Counted from the stretch's first letter, positions 1 through 5,783 are shown. The stretch: 5,783 nt of DNA from Acidimicrobiaceae bacterium (GCA_003476595.1 DMTU01000351.1:5984-11766), one strand, 5' to 3'. Notes: a model not told the origin generated them from the letters alone. Translations and numbers: made by a program.

Positions 1-732
1 GAGGCCCAGGAGCGCCTGGACGCGGGCGAGAAGAAGACCCGCGAGGAGCGCCGGGCGATCGCCGATGCGGCGGCCGCCAAGGACCGCTTCATCCGGGCCA
101 ACCTGCGCCTCGTCGTGTCCATCGCGCGGCGCTACCCGCTGCCGCCCTCGATGGAGCTCCTGGACCTGATCCAGGAGGGCAACCTGGGCCTCGAGCACGC
201 CGTCGACAAGTTCGACTGGCGCAAGGGGTTCAAGTTCTCCACCTACGCCACGTTCTGGATCCGCCAGGCCATCGGCCGGGCCCTGGACCAGAAGGCCAGC
301 CTCGTCCGCCTGCCCGGCGACCGCTCGGCCAGCCTGCGGGCCGCGCTGCGACACGCATCCGGCGAGGGCACCGAGCTCGACGACGAGCACTCCCGCCTGC
401 ACCGGCTGACCACGCCGACCTCGCTCGACCGCACCGTCGGCGACGAGTCCGACGGCTCCGAGCTCATCGACCTCCTGGCCGACAACAAGCCCGGCCCCGA
501 GAGCCTCACCCTCAAGGCCGCCGAGGACGAGTTCGTCACCGGCTTGCTCGACGTCCTCGAGCCCCGGGCCCGCTACGCCGTCGAGCAGCGCTTCGGCCTG
601 AACGACGGCCGCACCCGCAGCTACCGGGAGGTCGGCGAGGAGCTCGGCGTCACGGCCGAGGCCGCCCGCCGCCTCGTGAAGCGAGCCGTGGGCACCGTCC
701 GAGAAGAAGCCGGCACCCGCGGCGCCGCCTGA
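1..732 (+). CDS. Sigma-70 family RNA polymerase sigma factor, 5' end outside window
   Basis: A promoter-recognition subunit of RNA polymerase. The frame is open from base 1, giving 243 visible residues to TGA 730-732. The GTG at 115 is not the start, because conserved region 2 sequence ([10 protein letters not shown], residues 30-39) lies upstream of it. Region 2 is well preserved: [10 protein letters not shown] (55-64), [11 protein letters not shown] (70-80) and the -10 recognition stretch [11 protein letters not shown] (81-91). A region 3.2-like segment follows ([14 protein letters not shown], 137-150). Region 4 runs over about 170-237, with the helix-turn-helix at about 206-232. Region 3 is short: about 33 residues between LP (104-105) and PTSLDR, against about 50 in RpoD as I recall it. 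The second helix of the HTH reads [12 protein letters not shown] where primary sigmas have a RERIRQIE-like sequence. This suggests an alternative group 2/3 factor rather than the housekeeping one. The class is secure; its regulon is unknown. Confidence 0.93.
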   Translation, partial: EAQERLDAGEKKTREERRAIADAAAAKDRFIRANLRLVVSIARRYPLPPSMELLDLIQEGNLGLEHAVDKFDWRKGFKFSTYATFWIRQAIGRALDQKASLVRLPGDRSASLRAALRHASGEGTELDDEHSRLHRLTTPTSLDRTVGDESDGSELIDLLADNKPGPESLTLKAAEDEFVTGLLDVLEPRARYAVEQRFGLNDGRTRSYREVGEELGVTAEAARRLVKRAVGTVREEAGTRGAA

Positions 733-836
733 CGACCCGCTTCGGCAGGGCACCGCCGCCACCACGCCGAACGATCCACCACCACAGACAGACGCCTCCC
801 CGGCACCTCCCCCCGCCGGGTTGCGCGATCTGCAGC

Positions 837-874
837 GTTCGGACCGCTTCCCCCGGCGGTCCGAACCGCTTTTT
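837..874 (+). terminator. Rho-independent terminator after the sigma factor gene
   Basis: A perfect 11-bp inverted repeat (837-847 GTTCGGACCGC with 856-866 GCGGTCCGAAC) encloses an 8-base loop. Three bases later comes a run of five T (870-874). Stem length, G+C content and T-run match an intrinsic terminator reading on the plus strand. It most simply ends the sigma factor transcript 105 bases past its stop. It also argues against translation of the downstream gene from the TTG at 821, which would run through the hairpin. A role as an aroG attenuator is possible but unsupported by any leader peptide. Confidence 0.85.
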
Positions 875-894
875 GCCCACCCGCGAGGACGTGC

Positions 895-898
895 GAGG
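895..898 (+). promoter_or_regulatory. Ribosome binding site of aroG
   Basis: GAGG lies 9 bases before the GTG at 908. It supports that start over the TTG at 821, which would begin before the terminator hairpin. Confidence 0.5.
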
Positions 899-907
899 CT
901 TGACGAC

Positions 908-2248
908 GTGACCCAGTGGACCCCGACCTCCTGGCGGACCAAGCCCGCCGCGCAGCAGCCCGAGTGGCCCGACGAGGGCGCGCTCGAGGCCGTGCTGAAG
1001 GAGCTGGGCAGCTATCCCCCGCTGGTGTTCGCCGGCGAGGTCCGCGACCTCACCGCCCAGCTCGCCCAGGTGGCCGCCGGCGAGGCGTTCCTGCTGCAGG
1101 CCGGCGACTGCGCCGAGTCCTTCGACTCGTTCTCCGCCGACGCCATCCGGGACAAGCTCAAGGTCATCCTCCAGATGGCGGTCGTGCTCACGTACTCCTC
1201 CGGGGTGCCCACCGTGAAGGTCGGCCGCATCGCCGGCCAGTTCGCCAAGCCGCGCTCCAGCGCCACCGAGACCGTCGACGGCACCGAGCTGCCCTCCTTC
1301 CGCGGCCACATCGTGAACGACGTCGGCTTCACCTCGGCCTCCCGCCAGGCCGACCCGGGCCGGCTCCTGCAGGCGTACCACCAGTCCAGCTCCACGCTGA
1401 ACCTGCTGCGGGCCTTCACCAAGGGCGGCTTCGCCGACCTCGGCCAGGTCCACCAGTGGAACCAGGAGTTCGTCGCCTCGTCCCGCGAGGGCGAGCGCTA
1501 CGAGGCCCTCGCCCACGACATCGACCGCACGCTGCGCTTCATGAAGGCCTGCGGCATCGACACCGTCGAGACGCCGTACCTCCACGAGGTCGACTTCTTC
1601 ACCAGCCACGAGGCGCTGCTCCTCGGCTACGAGGAGGCCCTGACCCGGCGCGACTCGCTGACCGACGACTGGTACGACTGCTCGGCCCACATGCTCTGGA
1701 TCGGCGAGCGCACCCGCCAGCTCGACGGCGCCCACGTGGAGTTCCTCGCCGGCGTGCGCAACCCCCTCGGCTGCAAGGTCGGCCCCACCGCCACCGCCGA
1801 CGACGTCCGGGGGCTGTGCGAGGCGCTGAACCCGGATCGCATCCCGGGCCGGCTCACCCTCATCTCCCGCATGGGCGCCGACAACATCGCCGAGCTGCTC
1901 CCACCGCTCCTCGAGGCCACCCGCGACGGCGAGCACCCCGTCGTGTGGGCCTGCGATCCCATGCACGGCAACACCTTCACCTCGGAGTCCGGGCGCAAGA
2001 CCCGCCACTTCGAAGACGTCGTGCGGGAGGTGGCCGGCTTCTTCGCCGCCCACCGCGACGCCGGCACCTGGCCGGGTGGCATCCACGTCGAGCTCACCGG
2101 CGACGACGTCACCGAGTGCCTCGGCGGTGCCGAGGAGATCGGCGACGCCGACCTCGGCAACCGGTACGAGACGATGTGCGACCCACGCCTGAACGGTCGC
2201 CAGTCGATCGACCTCGCGTTCCGGGTCGCCGAGCTCCTCCGCGGGTAG
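908..2248 (+). CDS. aroG: Class II 3-deoxy-7-phosphoheptulonate (DAHP) synthase
   Basis: Condenses phosphoenolpyruvate with erythrose 4-phosphate to DAHP, the first step of the shikimate pathway; cytosolic. The GTG start gives 446 residues. It is chosen because the family similarity (SW-x8-QQPEWPD, then [13 protein letters not shown]) begins right there and a terminator lies just upstream. Type II signatures are intact. By comparison with M. tuberculosis AroG, metal ligands are C68 (GDCAESF), H353 (DPMHGNT), E395 (GIHVELTG) and D425 (CDPRLN). Phosphate and substrate residues are R116 (AKPRS), E267-R268 ([11 protein letters not shown]), K290 and R321 (SRMGAD). The N-terminus is shorter than the mycobacterial enzyme by roughly 15-20 residues, so some inter-subunit allosteric features of that enzyme may differ; this is inference. 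No other shikimate gene is adjacent, so it appears to be a single-gene unit. Product is highly confident; the symbol follows mycobacterial usage. Confidence 0.96.
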   Translation: MTQWTPTSWRTKPAAQQPEWPDEGALEAVLKELGSYPPLVFAGEVRDLTAQLAQVAAGEAFLLQAGDCAESFDSFSADAIRDKLKVILQMAVVLTYSSGVPTVKVGRIAGQFAKPRSSATETVDGTELPSFRGHIVNDVGFTSASRQADPGRLLQAYHQSSSTLNLLRAFTKGGFADLGQVHQWNQEFVASSREGERYEALAHDIDRTLRFMKACGIDTVETPYLHEVDFFTSHEALLLGYEEALTRRDSLTDDWYDCSAHMLWIGERTRQLDGAHVEFLAGVRNPLGCKVGPTATADDVRGLCEALNPDRIPGRLTLISRMGADNIAELLPPLLEATRDGEHPVVWACDPMHGNTFTSESGRKTRHFEDVVREVAGFFAAHRDAGTWPGGIHVELTGDDVTECLGGAEEIGDADLGNRYETMCDPRLNGRQSIDLAFRVAELLRG

Positions 2249-2329
2249 GCGCCCCCTCCGAGGGACACCCAGCAGACATCTGCGCGGATTCCACCGGACA
2301 ATCGGGAATGTTGATCTGGTCGGTCGGGT

Positions 2330-2357
2330 TTGACACACTGCCGTCGTGCAATACCTG
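2330..2357 (+). promoter_or_regulatory. Candidate promoter of the sirA-cysH operon
   Basis: A perfect TTGACA -35 hexamer (2330-2335) sits in a locally AT-richer stretch of the aroG-sirA gap. The best -10 at fitting distance is TACCTG (2352-2357, 16-base spacer), which is a weak match to TAnnnT. Transcription from it would give a leader of about 40 bases before the sirA ATG. The -35 is seen directly; its use as a promoter is inferred. Confidence 0.45.
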
Positions 2358-2373
2358 ACCGAAGTGGTCAGGT
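2353..2373 (+). promoter_or_regulatory. Perfect palindrome, candidate repressor operator for sirA-cysH
   Basis: ACCTGACC (2353-2360), a 5-base spacer and GGTCAGGT (2366-2373) form a perfect 8+8 inverted repeat. It overlaps the likely -10 and transcription start, the typical place for a dimeric repressor site. I do not recognise the motif as that of a named regulator. As RNA it would be an 8-bp hairpin with a 5-base loop followed by only three T (2373-2375), so a terminator or attenuator role is less likely. Confidence 0.5.
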
Positions 2374-2386
2374 TTCCCGGACACCC

Positions 2387-2392
2387 GAGGGG
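2387..2392 (+). promoter_or_regulatory. Ribosome binding site of sirA
   Basis: GAGGGG lies 10 bases before the ATG at 2403. It decides that start over the in-frame GTG at 2346, whose extra 19 codons would be read across the palindrome and promoter region. Confidence 0.6.
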
Positions 2393-2402
2393 ATCCCCCA
2401 AC

Positions 2403-4178
2403 ATGCAGCGTCACGAGATCGTGCTCGATCCCGAGCAGGCCGCCGACATCGCCAAGTTCGAGACCCAGCTGGCCGCCTACCTCGACGGCTCGCTGCCCGA
2501 GGACGCCTTCCGGGTGTTCCGGCTCACCAACGGCGTCTACGGCCAGCGCCAGGGCGGCACGAACCAGATGGTCCGGGTCAAGATCCCCTACGGCAAGATC
2601 GAGCCGGCCCAGCTGGACATGATGGCCCACATCGCCGACACCTACAGCCGCGGCTGGGGCCACATCACCACGCGCCAGAACGTGCAGTTCCACTTCGTGC
2701 CGCTGGAGCGCATCCCCGACGTGATGCGCGACCTCGCCGTGGTCGGGATGACCAGCCGGGAGGCCTGCGGCGACACGAACCGCAACGTGCAGGGCTGCCA
2801 CCTGGCCGGCGCCTGCCCCCACGAGGTGCTCGACATCTCGGCCTGGGCCCAGGCCACCCACGAGCACTTCCTGCGCAACCCGCTCGTGCAGCGCCTCCCC
2901 CGCAAGTTCAAGATCAACTTCTCCGGCTGCGCCACCGACTGCGGCCAGGCCATGTTCAACGACGTCGGCGTCATCGCCGTCACCCACCAGCACGAGGACG
3001 GCACCCTCGAAGCCGGCTTCCGGGTGTTCGTGGCCGGCGGCCTCGGCGCCAACCCCCACCCGGCCCTCGCCCTCGAGGAGTTCACGCCCCGGCACCGCCT
3101 CCTCGAGACCATCGAGGCGATCCTGCGGGTGTTCAACAACCACGGCTTCCGCGACAACAAGCTGCGGGCCCGCATGAAGTGGCTCGTCGACACCATGGGC
3201 TGGGAGGAGCTGCAGGGCCGCATCCTCAAGGAGCGCGCCTTCCTCGTGGCCTCCTCGTCCTGGCCGGGCGGCGTGCCCGAGCTGGTCGAGAAGCACGGTG
3301 ACACGGCCGCCGGCGTCGCCCCCGCAACCGCTCCCACCCCTGTCGGCCAGGGCGTGAACGTCACCCTGCGCCGCCGGGGCGCCTACGAGGCCTGGGAGGA
3401 CGCCAACGTCGTCCGCGGCAACGCCAAGGGCACCGTGTCGGCCTACGCCTGGTCCCGCCTCGGCGACGTCACCTCTGCGCAGTTCCGGGCCCTGGCCCAG
3501 ATCCAGCGGGACCTCGACGCCGAGGTTCGCATCACCAACCGCCAGAACCTCGTGTACCGAGGCCTGTCCGAGGAGCAGCTGCCGGTCCTCTACGACCGGC
3601 TCGCCGCCATCGGCGTGGCCGAGCCCGGCGCCGAGCTGGCCCGCGACGTCGTCGCCTGCCCCGGCGCCGACACCTGCAACCTGGCCGTCACCCAGTCACG
3701 AGGGCTGGCCAGCGCCATCGGCGAGGCGCTCGAGGAGGCCGGCCTGGCCGAGGTCGGCGGGGTGCGCACGAACATCTCGGGCTGCACCAACTCCTGCGGC
3801 CAGCACCACATCTCCGACATCGGCTTCCACGGGGTGGAGCGCCGGGCCAACGGCCGCTCCGCGCCCGGCTACCAGATGCTGCTCGGCGGCTACGTCGGCC
3901 AGGAGCAGATCCACTTCGGCGACAAGGCCCTGCGCCTCCCGGCCAAGAACGCCCCGGAGGCGGCGGTGCGCGTCGTGCGCCGCTTCGCCGGCGAGCGCCA
4001 GGCGGGTGAGGACTTCCGGGCGTGGATGGACCGCGCCGGCGGGGCCAAGGCCATCGCCGAGGAGCTGAAGGAGCTGGATGCGTTCCCCGAGTACGAGGAC
4101 GCACCGGACTTCTACGTCGACTACGGCGAGACCGGGCCGTACGTGAAGGAGATCGGCGAATCGGAGTGCGCGACCTGA
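2403..4178 (+). CDS. sirA: Siroheme/[4Fe-4S] sulfite (nitrite/sulfite) reductase, SirA/NirA type
   Basis: Six-electron reduction of sulfite to sulfide in assimilatory sulfate reduction, probably with ferredoxin as donor; cytosolic. The protein has 591 residues; mycobacterial SirA is about 560. It shows the family's duplicated plan: ferredoxin-like half domain (about 40-110), siroheme domain (about 118-280), an Ala/Pro-rich linker (about 283-318), second half domain (about 340-405), second siroheme domain (about 410-545) and an acidic, aromatic tail (about 556-591). Cofactor ligands are C419-x5-C425 and C461-x3-C465. Substrate residues matching mycobacterial Arg97, Arg166 and the Lys pair are R58, R127 and K168/K170. 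Y46 and C122 match the Tyr69-Cys161 crosslink pair. The oddity is a second complete set, C132-x5-C138 and C176-x3-C180, in the N-terminal half. The stop overlaps the cysH start. Nitrite reduction is an alternative role, but cysH next door favours sulfite. Confidence 0.93.
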   Translation: MQRHEIVLDPEQAADIAKFETQLAAYLDGSLPEDAFRVFRLTNGVYGQRQGGTNQMVRVKIPYGKIEPAQLDMMAHIADTYSRGWGHITTRQNVQFHFVPLERIPDVMRDLAVVGMTSREACGDTNRNVQGCHLAGACPHEVLDISAWAQATHEHFLRNPLVQRLPRKFKINFSGCATDCGQAMFNDVGVIAVTHQHEDGTLEAGFRVFVAGGLGANPHPALALEEFTPRHRLLETIEAILRVFNNHGFRDNKLRARMKWLVDTMGWEELQGRILKERAFLVASSSWPGGVPELVEKHGDTAAGVAPATAPTPVGQGVNVTLRRRGAYEAWEDANVVRGNAKGTVSAYAWSRLGDVTSAQFRALAQIQRDLDAEVRITNRQNLVYRGLSEEQLPVLYDRLAAIGVAEPGAELARDVVACPGADTCNLAVTQSRGLASAIGEALEEAGLAEVGGVRTNISGCTNSCGQHHISDIGFHGVERRANGRSAPGYQMLLGGYVGQEQIHFGDKALRLPAKNAPEAAVRVVRRFAGERQAGEDFRAWMDRAGGAKAIAEELKELDAFPEYEDAPDFYVDYGETGPYVKEIGESECAT

Positions 4179-4867
4179 TGGCCGTCACCCTCCCGTTCCC
4201 CAGCCAGCGCCACTCCTTCACCGACGACGAGCTCGTCGAGGTCAACGCCGAGCTGGAGCACGCCCCCGCCTCCAAGATCATCGCCTGGGCCGCCGAGGCC
4301 TTCGGCCCCCACCTGTGCCTCACCGCGTCGATGAACGACGCCGTGCTCATCGACCTCGCGGTGAAGGTCGACCCGGCCATCGAGGTGGTCTTCATCGACA
4401 CCGGCTACCACTTCCCCGAGACGCTGGCCACGGTGGAGACGGTCCGGCGCCGCTACGGGCTGAACATGAAGATCATGACGGCGCCGGAGAACACCGAGCT
4501 GCTCTGGAAGACCGATCCGGACAACTGCTGCTCGGCGCTGAAGGTCCAACAGCTCGACCGGGCCCTCGCCGGCAAGGCGGCCTGGATGAGCGGCATCCGT
4601 CGGGCCGAGGCCGACACGCGCGCCACCGCCCACGTGGTCGGCCGAGATCTGCGCGGCCTGGTCAAGGTCAACCCGATCGCCCAGTGGACCGACGCCGACG
4701 TGGAGGCCTACATCGAGGCCCACGACGTGCCGTTCAACCCGCTGCTCGCCCAGGGCTACGGCTCCATCGGCTGCATGCCGTGCACCGAGAAGGTCGCCCC
4801 GGGCGAGGACGCCCGCGCCGGGCGCTGGCGGGGGAAGTCCAAGACGGAGTGCGGCCTGCACGGCTGA
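4178..4867 (+). CDS. cysH: Assimilatory adenylyl-sulfate (APS) reductase, [4Fe-4S] type
   Basis: Reduces APS to sulfite and AMP using thioredoxin, supplying SirA with its substrate. The protein has 229 residues. The N-terminal part is the adenosine-phosphosulfate binding fold, with ASMNDAVLIDL (50-60) in the loop that binds the substrate and FIDTGYHFPET (72-82). The iron-sulfur ligands C117-C118 and C199-x2-C202 (GCMPC) are present, which marks the APS-specific bacterial/mycobacterial type; PAPS-specific CysH lacks them. The catalytic cysteine is C225 in the C-terminal KTECGLHG. The ATG at 4178 overlaps the sirA TGA as TGATG, and GGAG at 4163-4166 lies 11 bases upstream, so translation is probably coupled. 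An in-frame GTG at 4166 would add four residues and is less likely. Sulfate adenylyltransferase genes are not in the window. Confidence 0.96.
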   Translation: MAVTLPFPSQRHSFTDDELVEVNAELEHAPASKIIAWAAEAFGPHLCLTASMNDAVLIDLAVKVDPAIEVVFIDTGYHFPETLATVETVRRRYGLNMKIMTAPENTELLWKTDPDNCCSALKVQQLDRALAGKAAWMSGIRRAEADTRATAHVVGRDLRGLVKVNPIAQWTDADVEAYIEAHDVPFNPLLAQGYGSIGCMPCTEKVAPGEDARAGRWRGKSKTECGLHG

Positions 4868-4885
4868 GTGTCGCCTCCGGCGACC
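4864..4885 (+). repeat. Direct repeat copy 1, overlapping the cysH stop
   Basis: A 22-base unit containing the cysH TGA. It recurs at 4918-4939 with a single mismatch (G4873 to A4927), at an offset of 54 bases. Similarity ends within three bases upstream, so it is not a duplication of the cysH coding end. Confidence 0.75.
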
Positions 4886-4887
4886 TC
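4866..4887 (+). terminator. Hairpin at the end of cysH, possible T-less terminator
   Basis: GAG-T-GTCGCC (4866-4875) pairs with GGCGACCTC (4879-4887): nine pairs, one bulged T at 4869, and a 3-base loop. There is no T-run after it. Such G+C-rich hairpins at operon ends may end or stabilise transcripts in actinobacteria. The fold is clear on paper; the function is inferred. Confidence 0.4.
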
Positions 4888-4917
4888 GAGCTGCTCGGCT
4901 GCGCCTCACAACATCGC

Positions 4918-4939
4918 CTGAGTGTCACCTCCGGCGACC
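4918..4939 (+). repeat. Direct repeat copy 2, upstream of the hydrolase gene
   Basis: Matches 4864-4885 at 21 of 22 bases. Its mismatch breaks one pair of the small inner GTCGCC/GGCGAC hairpin, so this copy folds less well. It ends 16 bases before the hydrolase ATG. Confidence 0.75.
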
Positions 4940-4943
4940 CGGG

Positions 4944-4949
4944 TACGGT
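4944..4949 (+). promoter_or_regulatory. Possible -10 element of a leaderless hydrolase transcript
   Basis: TACGGT fits TAnnnT and ends six bases before the ATG at 4956, the spacing expected if transcription starts at the A of the start codon. No good Shine-Dalgarno sequence precedes this ATG, which agrees with leaderless expression. No clear -35 is visible. Confidence 0.3.
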
Positions 4950-4955
4950 CCGGCC

Positions 4956-5783
4956 ATGACCGACCACCGCACCGTCACCAGCGCCGACGGCCTGTCACTG
5001 GCCGTGTGGGAGCACGGCGACCCCACGGACCCGACCGTCGTCCTGGTCCACGGCTACCCCGACACCCACCGGGTGTGGGACGGCGTGGTGGCCGAGCTCT
5101 CCGGCTCCCACCACGTCGTCACCTACGACGTCCGCGGCGCCGGCGCCTCCGAGGCCCCCCGGGACCGGGCCGGCTACGACCTGGACAGGCTGAGCGAGGA
5201 CCTCGTCGCCGTCGTCGACGCCACCTGCCCCGACGGCCCGGTGCACGTCGTCGGCCACGACTGGGGCTCGGTCCAGGCCTGGGAGCCGGTCTGCACCGGC
5301 GCCCTCGGCGACCGCCTGACCACGTACACGTCGATGTCCGGACCCGGCCTCGACCACGTCGGGCACTGGGTGCGGTCCCGGCGCGCCGGCGAGGGCGGTG
5401 GTCGAAGGGAGCTGCTCCGCCAGGGACTGCACTCGTGGTACGTGGCCTTCTTCCAGCTCCCCGGCATCGCCCCCTTCGGCTGGCGCCACCTCGCCGAGCG
5501 ACCGTTCCGGCGCTACCTGACCCGGGTCGAGGGCCTCGGCCCCCAGGCCCAGCCGGGGCCCACGCTGGGTGAGGACGGCGCCAACGGCGTCGAGCTGTAC
5601 CGCCGCAACGTCCGGCCCCGCCTGAGCCACCCGCAGGAGCGCCGCACGGACGTCCCCGTCCTGCTCATCGTCGCCACCCGCGACCGGTACGTGACGCCGG
5701 GCCTGCTCGACGACCTCGACCGGCACTGCTCGGACCTGCGCCGCATCGACGTGGACGCCGGCCACTGGCTGCCGGCCGCGCAG
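4956..5783 (+). CDS. Alpha/beta hydrolase, epoxide-hydrolase-like (EphD-type), 3' end outside window
   Basis: A predicted hydrolase; the frame stays open from ATG 4956 to the last base, giving 276 residues. The alpha/beta hydrolase landmarks are in order: oxyanion-loop motif HGYPD (32-36), the turn YDVRGAGAS (57-65), nucleophile elbow GHDWGS with D102, a lid region (about 140-225), acid D243 (TRDRYV) and H270 (AGHW). An aspartate nucleophile and HGxP point to the epoxide hydrolase/haloalkane dehalogenase branch. Y162 (SWYVAFF) and Y215 (ELYRRN) are candidates for the two lid tyrosines that activate the epoxide. The sequence resembles the N-terminal half of M. tuberculosis EphD (VLVHG-P-xx-WDGVV, HDWGSV, TSxSGP). 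EphD continues into a short-chain dehydrogenase domain; whether this protein does cannot be seen. Substrate unknown. No link to sulfur metabolism is evident. Confidence 0.88.
   Translation, partial: MTDHRTVTSADGLSLAVWEHGDPTDPTVVLVHGYPDTHRVWDGVVAELSGSHHVVTYDVRGAGASEAPRDRAGYDLDRLSEDLVAVVDATCPDGPVHVVGHDWGSVQAWEPVCTGALGDRLTTYTSMSGPGLDHVGHWVRSRRAGEGGGRRELLRQGLHSWYVAFFQLPGIAPFGWRHLAERPFRRYLTRVEGLGPQAQPGPTLGEDGANGVELYRRNVRPRLSHPQERRTDVPVLLIVATRDRYVTPGLLDDLDRHCSDLRRIDVDAGHWLPAAQ

Noticed and set aside
821..907. TTG start at 821 for DAHP synthase, adding 29 residues
   Set aside because: The extension crosses a strong terminator hairpin, resembles nothing in the family, and a better start with GAGG spacing exists at 908.
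900..925. TTGACG at 900-905 as a -35 element
   Set aside because: No acceptable -10 follows at 16-18 bases, and transcription would start inside aroG.
2250..2265. Short CCCT/AGGG inverted repeat after aroG as terminator
   Set aside because: Only four pairs and no T-run; not distinguishable from chance in this composition.
916..2358. Plus-strand Arg/Pro-rich frame inside aroG
   Set aside because: Out-of-frame reading of a well-supported gene, with composition typical of a shadow frame.
2346..2402. GTG start at 2346 for sirA
   Set aside because: It would be translated across the palindrome and probable transcription start; ATG 2403 has a good GAGGGG site.
650..2404. Long minus-strand open frame of 584 codons opposite aroG
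   Set aside because: It is the antisense of a clear DAHP synthase, is Gly/Val/Ala/Glu-rich, shows no family motif, and is typical of spurious frames in high-G+C DNA.
2109..3296. Minus-strand open frame of 395 codons opposite the aroG end and sirA
   Set aside because: Low-complexity shadow spanning two real genes and the promoter region between them; no recognisable domain.
4922..5572. Plus-strand Arg/Pro-rich frame over the hydrolase
   Set aside because: The other plus frame starting at 4956 carries a full alpha/beta hydrolase signature and stays open to the window end.

Overview
The window is very G+C-rich (about 70% by eye) and tightly packed. All five supported genes lie on the plus strand. 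The proteins point to an actinobacterium (Actinomycetota): a type II DAHP synthase of the Streptomyces/Mycobacterium kind, a CysH resembling mycobacterial APS reductase, a SirA/NirA-type sulfite reductase, and an epoxide-hydrolase-like protein resembling the N-terminal half of mycobacterial EphD. The divergent sigma factor and the unusual sulfite reductase suggest a lineage outside the mycobacteria. An Acidimicrobiia-like organism is my guess, not something the sequence proves.

Layout. Bases 1-732 hold the 3' part of a sigma-70 family factor whose start lies outside the window. A convincing Rho-independent terminator (837-874) follows. Next is aroG (908-2248), the first enzyme of aromatic amino acid synthesis, starting at GTG only 33 bases after the terminator. 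The 154-base gap 2249-2402 carries a TTGACA promoter element and a perfect 8+8 palindrome, and leads into a sulfate-assimilation pair. That pair is sirA (2403-4178) and cysH (4178-4867), which overlap by one base. A short gap with a hairpin-forming direct repeat separates cysH from an alpha/beta hydrolase (4956 to the window edge), which is cut off at its 3' end.

How the genes work together. CysH reduces APS to sulfite and SirA reduces sulfite to sulfide for cysteine synthesis, so the overlapping pair forms two consecutive steps. The palindrome over the promoter is a reasonable place for a sulfur-responsive repressor, but the regulator is unknown. The sigma factor, aroG and the hydrolase look like independent transcription units.

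Most notable points. The sulfite reductase carries a complete C-x5-C / C-x3-C siroheme/[4Fe-4S] cysteine set in both halves, whereas mycobacterial SirA has it only in the C-terminal half. The sigma factor has a shortened region 3 and an altered region 4.2. I saw no mobile element, CRISPR array, RNA gene or clearly new multi-gene system. The long minus-strand open frames are shadows of the real genes.
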